Source of the DNA: Anaerolinea sp.
GTDB taxonomy: Bacteria; Chloroflexota; Anaerolineae; Anaerolineales; Anaerolineaceae
Reading direction: 5' to 3'
Length of the DNA: 8,587 bases
Assembly: GCA_020216845.1 (NCBI GenBank)
Contig: JAIWNK010000166.1
Location: 1 to 8,587 of the forward strand
Shown here: positions 1 to 6,311 of the stretch, one piece after another
Position numbering within the stretch: position 1 is the first letter of the stretch
How the letters are laid out: the number at the start of each line of letters is the position of its first letter
Position numbers and translations under genes: made by a program
Notes under the pieces: generated by a model
What the model was told of the DNA's origin: nothing
The model's database searches: none
Seen by the model: only the letters and a program-made list of their open reading frames with translations

Positions 1-1965
1 CTGACCATTCATTTGCACAATGGCAGTTGGTATGCCCGTCCAATTGACGATGAAAGCGGTATTCTTGGCCCAGTGGATTATGGCTGGCGGCGCTATAACC
101 TTTACCCGGATAGCTTTACGTTTGGCGAAGGGTTGTTGGCTGGCAGCAGCATTCCCGGGTCGCGGCGCCTGGTGCTGTGTGGTTGGAGCCCGCAATGGGA
201 GGGCTTTTACATTTCCAGCATAGGCGGGGCGGCCTATACCTTCCATGGCGTGGGGGTCAATTACGTGGCGCTGCGCGGTCAGGCAATGCACACGAGTGTG
301 TTGATTATCAATCATCGGCAGGGGCAGCTTTCGGTGCGGTTAGAACCGATCAACCCCGAACCAATTTGGAATGGGTATGCGGACCCACAGGGTGAGCCAT
401 TGCTGGGCTTCTATGCCCTGCAGCAGGCAATTTATGATCGCTACGCCGGTGAGTTTGCTGAAAACCGCCCGCCGCGCGTGCTGTGCGTTGGCCCGGCCGC
501 GGCCTATACTCCGGAGGGGGCGATTGGCTCGAGTCCGTTGCGCAAAGGTGCCTTCAGCCCGGTGGTGGATTGGGCCGGACGCGGCGGCTTGGGCAGCCGC
601 TTGTTGCAATATCATCAAATTGCCGGCATTATCTTTGGCGGCGAGTGGGAAGACCCCGACCTGCGCGATTCGGCGGAGATTGACGCCTACTTCATGGAGC
701 ATTTTGGCAAGCGCACCATTCAGGCCGACCTGGCTGTGACCGAAAAATATCGCTATGTGCCGCAGTTTGAAACCGGCGGCACGTTTGGCGTCAATATGCG
801 CGACTTGAATGAGCGCATCCTCAGCTTCAATTATCGCAGTGTGTATGCCAGTGAACAGGCGCGCTTGCGGCAGCACAGTGATTTTATCCTCAATCATTAT
901 CTGGAACAATTTAATGAAGAGACCATTCGCCCCAAGAACTTTCAGCATTGCGGTGAGCCGTGTGCTGTGGTGTGCAAGAAGCTGAACGGGCGCTACAAGA
1001 AGGATTATGAGCCTTACCATACGTTGGGGCCGCAGACCGGCATTTTTGATCAACGCGCGGCCGAAGTGTTGAACGATTATGTCGACGCAATGGGCTTCGA
1101 TGCCATTCAGACCGGTTGTACCCTGGCCTGGATTATGGAGCTTGTGGCGGATGGGCTGATTGATCCGCTCGCTTTTGGTTTTCCCCCGGCGGATGCGTTG
1201 GCGTTTCACTTCGCCGATGATGTGACGCAGTTTGACCTGGTCAACGATAGCCGCAAGAATGCCGAATATGCCATGGCGGTCGCTCATGCCATCTTGTTCG
1301 ATGAGCGGGCGGCCATTTTCCGGCAGGGCATGCGCGCTGCTGCCCGGCAGCTCGACCGCGAGTTGGGCATCCGCAGCATAGACCGGGCGGTGTTCCTCTC
1401 GCATGGCGAGGGCGGCTACATGGCGCCCAATCAGTATTGGACGCCCGGCATGTTGAGCCCCATGCCGATGATGGGCAAGTATTTCGTCTATTATGGGGTG
1501 GATTTTTTGCCGCCCGAGGCCTTGGGGCGCAAGAACGTTGAGCGCATGACGTATGAGCTGTTCAACGAGAATTCGGGCATTTGTCGCTTCCATCGCAAAT
1601 GGGCTGAGGTGATTACGGATGAGATTTTGTGTGCGCATTATGGCCTGACGGTGGATTACAAGGCGCATCAGTTTGAATTGGCGCGCGAAATTTTTGCGCG
1701 CGAGGCCCCCAAAGCCGTGCCATGGGAATCGGAGCGGTTGTTGGATTTGATCATCGGCTTTTTGGAGCAGTGGCGGGCGCATGGCCTGCAAGATGCCGCC
1801 CTGGAGGATTGGCTGCGGCGCTTTGTGGAGGATAAACAGGCAGCCGGTCGCGCATTTTGGGAAGAAATTCGGCATGGCATTGCTGCCGGTTTTGCGGCCG
1901 GGCCGCAAGCTGTGCCGGATCAGCTCAGTGAGGGGCAACGCAAGGCGCTATCGGCGCGTTTGTGA
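1..1965 (+). CDS. Aldehyde:ferredoxin oxidoreductase (AOR) family tungsten enzyme, 5'-truncated
   Basis: The frame is open from base 1, so the true start lies upstream; TTG at 13 is only the first possible start codon inside the window. About 655 codons are visible, close to a full AOR of roughly 600-700 residues, so little is missing. Numbering from the codon at 13, residues 30-95 match the AOR N-terminal domain: a 'GSSIPGSRRLVLCG' segment, then a Ser-Pro and a Ser-Ile-Gly-Gly stretch that in the family contact the bis-pterin cofactor. Cysteines 313, 317 and 321 plus Cys524 (in ENSGIC) are the expected [4Fe-4S] ligands. DAMGFD (358-363) matches the family DxxGL(C/D) pterin motif, and ENSGIC is its second copy with Glu for Asp. 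Members oxidise aldehydes to acids, or the reverse, in the cytoplasm using ferredoxin. The substrate cannot be read from sequence. The cysteine spacing is CX3CX3C rather than the CX2CX3C of classical AOR, which suggests another subfamily. No partner ferredoxin or cofactor gene is visible. Confidence 0.9.
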   Translation: MTIHLHNGSWYARPIDDESGILGPVDYGWRRYNLYPDSFTFGEGLLAGSSIPGSRRLVLCGWSPQWEGFYISSIGGAAYTFHGVGVNYVALRGQAMHTSVLIINHRQGQLSVRLEPINPEPIWNGYADPQGEPLLGFYALQQAIYDRYAGEFAENRPPRVLCVGPAAAYTPEGAIGSSPLRKGAFSPVVDWAGRGGLGSRLLQYHQIAGIIFGGEWEDPDLRDSAEIDAYFMEHFGKRTIQADLAVTEKYRYVPQFETGGTFGVNMRDLNERILSFNYRSVYASEQARLRQHSDFILNHYLEQFNEETIRPKNFQHCGEPCAVVCKKLNGRYKKDYEPYHTLGPQTGIFDQRAAEVLNDYVDAMGFDAIQTGCTLAWIMELVADGLIDPLAFGFPPADALAFHFADDVTQFDLVNDSRKNAEYAMAVAHAILFDERAAIFRQGMRAAARQLDRELGIRSIDRAVFLSHGEGGYMAPNQYWTPGMLSPMPMMGKYFVYYGVDFLPPEALGRKNVERMTYELFNENSGICRFHRKWAEVITDEILCAHYGLTVDYKAHQFELAREIFAREAPKAVPWESERLLDLIIGFLEQWRAHGLQDAALEDWLRRFVEDKQAAGRAFWEEIRHGIAAGFAAGPQAVPDQLSEGQRKALSARL

Positions 1966-1971
1966 GTGGCG

Positions 1972-3531
1972 TTAGCGGCCAAGGCGCGTGTCTTCTCTGC
2001 CGAGCGGGTTGGATACAATCACCTGCCCGTTGCGTTGCATTTGCCCTTTGTAGGGCGGCTCGCCAGCGATTGCCTGCCAGCCGCTCAAGATCCAGGGCCA
2101 ATCCTGGCTGATTGGGATCCATTCGCCATTGTATTTGCGCGCAATGTGCACATGTGTGCCGGTTGCGATGCCACCTTCACACGAGGGGTGACCGAGCGGG
2201 GCGTTGGCCTCCAACCAGCTGCCGGGGGCAACCCGATCACGGGCGGCAATGTGCAGGTATAACACAACCCAGCCAGTGCCCTCGTTGCCATCATCGTCCA
2301 GGTCAACGGTCACAATGCCGCGTTCGGCGCGCAGCACGCGCCCGGGCGCAATTGCCCGCACCCAGGAGCTGGAAATGCCGCAGTCTTCGGCCTGCGGGTC
2401 GGGTGGGGCAAAGTCGAGGGCGGCGCGCGGTGAGCCGTTGTTCCAGGCGATGTGCGGGCCGGCGGTGAAATACCAACGTTCGCCGTCTGCCCAGGGCAGC
2501 TGCCAGTCGGGCTGTGACAGTCCGGCGGGAATTTGTGCACCCTGACTTGCGGCGCGTTGCCACGGGTCGCCAAACTGAGCGGCATAGAAGGCCGGGAAGC
2601 TGTTGGGCCCATACAGTGCCCGTTCAAAGGCGGATGGGGGGTTCCACTGCGCAAACAGGGTTTGCAACGCAACGCTGCCGGGGTTAAGCGCCGGGGCAAG
2701 GCGCGCACTGCTGCCATCCATAAACGTCAGCCAGGTTTGCGAACCGTCGCGCCAGCCATAATAGCCGATGGAGAGGTAACGCACCGTCAGCACCAGCTGC
2801 CAGTAGAGGCCCTCTGCCCCGCTCACCTGAAAGCCCAGAGCCGTTTCGGGGGGGCGGGTTGGCTGTGTTGAATGTACCCAACCGGCTTGATAATCGAGCA
2901 ATGCCAGCAACAGGCGCGGGTTGATGGCGTTATCGAGCGCCACGCGCTGCACAATTTGTGCGCCGCTAAGGGTTTCGCCTTTCACGTCTTCTTGATAGTG
3001 ACTGAGATAGCCGTTGGCTTCGGCAACGTAGGCGGCGGTGTCGAATGTTGCGGCAGCGGCGCTGAAGACGATTTCGCTATCAGGCAGCAGGGCATCGGCG
3101 TAGGGGGCGGCGGGGGCCTGCGCAAAGGTCAGGCTGAGCCCGGCCGGCAGCGGGCCCAAGGCGGGCAGGTCGGGCGGCATGGATTGCGGTAGACCCTCGA
3201 AGCGCGCCTGCAGGGCGTTTTGCGTATCGCCGGGTTGGGTGATGTAGGTGAAAGAACCAGCAAGGGCCGGGCGCGGTGGCCATTGACCGGGTTGGGCGGT
3301 TTGTAGCCCGGCAAAGCTCAGCGGCGGCTCTGCTGTGTTGGGCAGGGTCGGCAATGCTGTAGCCCTGAGGGTGGGTTGCACGGCCAGGGTTTGTTGCACG
3401 GCAGTGGCAATTTCGGGGGGCAGGCTGGGTGGGGTGGCAGTGGCGGGCAGGTTGCAGGCCAACAGGCTGAGCATCAGCATCAGCAGCGCAACACGCAGTG
3501 CCTTTCGAGCGGGAAAAGCTGTTTTTTTCAC
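1972..3531 (-). CDS. LysM-like / M23-type (LytM) peptidase-family lipoprotein
   Basis: A 519-residue predicted lipoprotein. Basic residues at 2-13 are followed by a hydrophobic core and a lipobox LLAC with Cys26, then a Pro/Thr/Ala-rich linker (27-90). Residues 93-112 (FTYITQPGDTQ...) resemble a degenerate LysM. Residues 190-220 (ALDNAINPRLLLALLDYQAGWV) resemble a lytic-transglycosylase-like helical region. The C-terminal M23 fold has an LYLH segment (His427) and a THVH motif (His460, His462). The first zinc motif HxxxD reads RAALD (369-373), so the usual first His is Arg; His360 lies nine residues before it. Cys384 and Cys451 could form a disulfide. The likely location is the outer face of the membrane, acting on or binding peptidoglycan; whether it is still a hydrolase is uncertain. 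The start is GTG at 3531-3529, chosen because AAGGGGA (3537-3543) lies 5 nt upstream. It is the last gene of the minus-strand run, just after the glycosyltransferase stop. Confidence 0.87.
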   Translation of the reverse strand: MKKTAFPARKALRVALLMLMLSLLACNLPATATPPSLPPEIATAVQQTLAVQPTLRATALPTLPNTAEPPLSFAGLQTAQPGQWPPRPALAGSFTYITQPGDTQNALQARFEGLPQSMPPDLPALGPLPAGLSLTFAQAPAAPYADALLPDSEIVFSAAAATFDTAAYVAEANGYLSHYQEDVKGETLSGAQIVQRVALDNAINPRLLLALLDYQAGWVHSTQPTRPPETALGFQVSGAEGLYWQLVLTVRYLSIGYYGWRDGSQTWLTFMDGSSARLAPALNPGSVALQTLFAQWNPPSAFERALYGPNSFPAFYAAQFGDPWQRAASQGAQIPAGLSQPDWQLPWADGERWYFTAGPHIAWNNGSPRAALDFAPPDPQAEDCGISSSWVRAIAPGRVLRAERGIVTVDLDDDGNEGTGWVVLYLHIAARDRVAPGSWLEANAPLGHPSCEGGIATGTHVHIARKYNGEWIPISQDWPWILSGWQAIAGEPPYKGQMQRNGQVIVSNPLGREDTRLGR

Positions 3532-3546
3532 ACCCGTCCCCTTATG

Positions 3547-5829
3547 TTACTGTCCATCCTGGTGCAGCAGCGTAACTTCCCAAAGGTGCACCGGGGCAGG
3601 GTCGCCAGCAAACACATCCAGGAGCTCGATGCGCAAGGCTTGCACAGGCAGCGGACGCTCGAAATCAACCAGGATGTCTTTGAAGCCGTTGCTTTGACCC
3701 TGATTTACCACGAATGTGGTGGTGTTGTCTTGCGCGGCTGTGGTGGTGACGGATACCGTCAGGCGAACTGCTTCGGAACCGACCCGCGCCTGAATGCCGC
3801 GCAGGGTTTGCGCCTCGGCAAAGTTTAGCTCAATCACCAGGGGGTTGACATCTACGCTGCGTACCAGGGTGTCGAGGTTGCCATCGAAGATGTTTTGAGG
3901 ATCGCCTTCCAGGCGCGATGCCTGCCCGCTGACGGTCAAGCCGTCTATTTGCCAGGTGGCGGGCAGCAGCTGATGGCGGGCAGCAGTTTCGGCTTCGATC
4001 ACTTCTTGGATGTTGGCAACATAGCGCAGGCGAACCAGGAAAAAGCCCGGCCTGCCATTGGGGTAGGGAATTTGCTGTTCAATTTGCGGTGGTTCAAAGT
4101 GTCCGCTTTGTTCGGCTTTTTGCAAGTCGTTGGCAGTTAGCCAAAAACTGGTGCTTTCAAGGACTTCTGGGCGAATGTCGTAGAAATAGGGCTCAATCGC
4201 TTCAATGCGGATGGTTGACACGTTCGGCACAAAGAAGCGTCGCAGCTGCTCACCCTGAAACGTCCAGGTCGGCGAAACGGCAACGTTGCGAGCCGGGTTT
4301 TGCTCAGCGTAGCGGCGCGCTTGCTCAAACACCTGCGGGGCACCCCATTGCAGCCCGTCAATGCCATAGTTTTGATACCAGAGCGGGCTTGTGTGCAGGG
4401 CATCTTGCAGCAGCATCAGGCTGCTGACGCTCAGGATGCAGAAGATGGAGAGTTGCAGCAACCAGCGCGGTGGCCAGCGCAGCCGTCCCAATAAGTCCAG
4501 CAGGGTTTGCAAGCCCAGGGCGGATAGCAGGGTGAGCGGTAGGACGATGAGCAGCAGGCGCGGAATGCTGGGGGCGTTGACCAGTGCCGCACCGGTTGGG
4601 CTGGCCAACAGCGACAGCCATAGCAGGCGCATGGCCGGTTCGCGCCAACGGCGGATGCTCTGCCACGCCCCAAGTGCAATCAGCGGCAGGTAGAGCCAGG
4701 GAATGCTGGGGTAGGGGCCCGTTCGATATTTGATGTGTTCGGGCGGGTTGGGCAGGAACCAAAAGGCCGGGTCAAGCCCAGCAAAATATTGGCCCAGGTA
4801 GCGCAGCAATTTTTGCCAGAAGCTCAGGTCGGTTTGTGCCAGGTACGAGCCATACATGATCATCCGCTCGGCATAGGCGGTTGGGTGCAAGATCCAAAAG
4901 CGCAGCAGCGGCAAGGCTGACAAGAGGAGGATGCCAAGACCAAGCGCAGCCACGCGCCGTTGTTGCCAGTGATAGCGGGCATCGAGCACAAGCAGCATCA
5001 GCCCGCTGAACACCATGATGACCTGCCCGGGCGTGTAGGTGTAAAAGGTTAACACGCCAAGCACAAGCGAGACCCACAAAGAGCGGTGATGCCCTTGGCG
5101 GTAGCGCAGGTAGTAGTACACAAAGCCGGTGTAGAAGGCCACCATTTGCGGGGCTTCGAGGCCGGTGCGGCTGTGCAAGAGCCAGGTGGGAATGCAAGCC
5201 AGGAGCAGCACGCTGAGCCAGGGCAGGCGCAGGTGCAAAAAGTCGCGCCCAATGCGCACGAGCCACCAGGCCATCAGCAAGCTCAGCAGGGCCGTCAGGC
5301 CGCGCACCAGTGCAATGGATGTGCCCAACACTCGCACGGGCAGCAGCAACAAATAGACGGTGGCGCTCAGGCTATATTGGCCATCGTTTCTGACAAAGGT
5401 TGGCAACAGCTCGCCGGTGGTGGTATCGCGCAGTCCATCGCGCAGCAGGCTTTGTGCCCATACAGCGCTGATGGCCTCGTCACAAGAAAAATAATTGGGA
5501 AAATTGCTCAGCCCAATCAGGCGCGTCAGCGCATAGATCAGCAAAGCCAGCGCCAAGGCCCACGTTGGGGTGAGACGAATGTGCTTTTGCAGCCAGTGCA
5601 AGCTGCTGTTCAGCCGTTGAAGAGGACGGAAGACAACAGGGGGCGCCTCGGTTTGGGAAACTTGCTCAACCTGCTCAACCTGCTCAACCTGCACCTGCGG
5701 GTTTTGGCCGTGCGTGTTGATTTGCACGCGCACCACCGTCCCCGGTGGCAGGTCAAACGACAGCGACACGCGGGCGGGCTGCGCATCGGTTGGCTGCTGC
5801 GGGGATGGTGCGGAAGGCTCGTCGCTCAT
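3547..5829 (-). CDS. GT-C type membrane glycosyltransferase (PMT/ArnT-like) with C-terminal F5/8C-like domain
   Basis: A 760-residue protein. Residues 1-86 are a presumed cytoplasmic tail, unusual for the family, containing a V-E-Q repeat at 47-57. About eleven hydrophobic segments follow between 89 and 474 (for example 89-106, 172-191, 203-217, 250-282, 292-312, 422-446, 457-474). The first extracytoplasmic loop carries Cys116-Asp117-Glu118; an acidic pair here is the catalytic signature of GT-C enzymes that transfer sugars from polyprenyl-phosphate donors. Residues 480-620 form a soluble outer-face region. Residues 626-755 look like a galactose-binding/F5/8 type C module, with IFDGNLDTL at 647-655 typical of its start. 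The role is probably glycosylation of an envelope component; donor and acceptor are unknown. ATG at 5829 lies 4 nt after the preceding stop (TAA TGCC ATG) with no Shine-Dalgarno sequence visible, so translational coupling is likely. The C-terminal module could bind carbohydrate. Confidence 0.85.
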   Translation of the reverse strand: MSDEPSAPSPQQPTDAQPARVSLSFDLPPGTVVRVQINTHGQNPQVQVEQVEQVEQVSQTEAPPVVFRPLQRLNSSLHWLQKHIRLTPTWALALALLIYALTRLIGLSNFPNYFSCDEAISAVWAQSLLRDGLRDTTTGELLPTFVRNDGQYSLSATVYLLLLPVRVLGTSIALVRGLTALLSLLMAWWLVRIGRDFLHLRLPWLSVLLLACIPTWLLHSRTGLEAPQMVAFYTGFVYYYLRYRQGHHRSLWVSLVLGVLTFYTYTPGQVIMVFSGLMLLVLDARYHWQQRRVAALGLGILLLSALPLLRFWILHPTAYAERMIMYGSYLAQTDLSFWQKLLRYLGQYFAGLDPAFWFLPNPPEHIKYRTGPYPSIPWLYLPLIALGAWQSIRRWREPAMRLLWLSLLASPTGAALVNAPSIPRLLLIVLPLTLLSALGLQTLLDLLGRLRWPPRWLLQLSIFCILSVSSLMLLQDALHTSPLWYQNYGIDGLQWGAPQVFEQARRYAEQNPARNVAVSPTWTFQGEQLRRFFVPNVSTIRIEAIEPYFYDIRPEVLESTSFWLTANDLQKAEQSGHFEPPQIEQQIPYPNGRPGFFLVRLRYVANIQEVIEAETAARHQLLPATWQIDGLTVSGQASRLEGDPQNIFDGNLDTLVRSVDVNPLVIELNFAEAQTLRGIQARVGSEAVRLTVSVTTTAAQDNTTTFVVNQGQSNGFKDILVDFERPLPVQALRIELLDVFAGDPAPVHLWEVTLLHQDGQ
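3565..3954 (-). other. F5/8 type C (discoidin)-like domain in the glycosyltransferase
   Basis: Residues 626-755 of the membrane glycosyltransferase have the look of a galactose-binding-like beta sandwich: an early IFDGNLDTL, then alternating hydrophobic strands (PLVIELNF, LRGIQARV, ALRIELLDV) and a closing HLWEVTLL. The assignment rests on motif appearance only. In other proteins this fold binds carbohydrate or lipid head groups. Confidence 0.55.
5661..5693 (-). repeat. In-frame 9-bp tandem repeat encoding Val-Glu-Gln units
   Basis: On the plus strand the unit is CCTGCTCAA: cttgctcaa at 5661-5669, two perfect copies at 5670-5687, and a partial copy to 5693. It encodes the V-E-Q run at residues 47-57 of the glycosyltransferase N-terminal tail. 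Because the unit is a multiple of three, copy-number change by slippage would alter tail length without breaking the frame. Confidence 0.8.
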
Positions 5830-5833
5830 GGCA

Positions 5834-6274
5834 TTAGGGAGCGCGCGTCAGCCCAAATGTGACGAGCTGATCGGCCTCGGAGAGCATCACTTCTGTTGGC
5901 GTGGTGGCGCGGTAGCCTTGTGGAACATCCATCCAGGCTTTTACGTCTTTCCAGCAATTGCAGACGCAGTTGGGGCGAAACAGCCATACCTGTGCTTCGC
6001 CTTTTTGGCTTGTGCGGCTGCTTTCTGTGCCCAGGTGAACGGTGACGCCGCGAAACGCTGGCTCGCCCTCGTCCTGGATGGCGTTGGCGTTTTTGTCATA
6101 CCAGACGTAAAAATTGGTCATGACGTAGCCATCTACTTGCACCCAGGGCGGGGCGGCGCAAGGTAAAGTTTCGCTGAAGTAAAAGAAGCCTGAAAAGTAC
6201 CCCAGCACCCCCAAAAACAGGGCAATGAGCACAAGTGCGGCCAAGGCGAACAAAATGCGATTGGTTTTCGACAT
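5834..6274 (-). CDS. Small membrane-anchored protein with SdrD_B-like module and Cys cluster
   Basis: A 146-residue protein not recognised as a named family. Residues 7-30 are one hydrophobic segment preceded by Lys/Arg, consistent with an N-terminal anchor or uncleaved signal, so residues 35-146 probably face outside. Residues 48-82 (YVWYDKNANAIQDEGEPAFRGVTVHL) match the look of SdrD_B-like beta domains, in which D-x-N-x-N...DEGEP binds calcium and GVTVxL is a core strand. Cys39 and a tight CxCxC at 103-107 (NCVCNCW) are notable for an exported protein: they could form disulfides or bind metal. The start ATG is supported by GGAGG at 6281-6285, 6 nt upstream. The stop is 4 nt before the glycosyltransferase start, so the two are probably coexpressed and may act together at the envelope. 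Function is unknown. Confidence 0.8.
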   Translation of the reverse strand: MSKTNRILFALAALVLIALFLGVLGYFSGFFYFSETLPCAAPPWVQVDGYVMTNFYVWYDKNANAIQDEGEPAFRGVTVHLGTESSRTSQKGEAQVWLFRPNCVCNCWKDVKAWMDVPQGYRATTPTEVMLSEADQLVTFGLTRAP

Positions 6275-6311
6275 AGCGTTCCTCCGGTGCTGGGGGGTCT
6301 GAAAGAGGTTT

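Noticed and set aside
340..1938. A 532-codon minus-strand open frame inside the AOR-family gene
   Set aside because: It lies fully antisense to a gene with clear family motifs, its translation is His/Arg/Ala/Ile-rich without domains, and long antisense frames are common opposite GC-rich genes.
5086..5862. A 258-codon plus-strand open frame across the start of the glycosyltransferase
   Set aside because: It is Gln/His/Arg-rich with no recognisable domain and is antisense to membrane segments; a shadow frame.
6275..6311. A terminator or promoter between the PLP enzyme and the small membrane protein
   Set aside because: The 37 bp hold a Shine-Dalgarno sequence but no stem of more than 4 bp with a T-run and no -10-like box.
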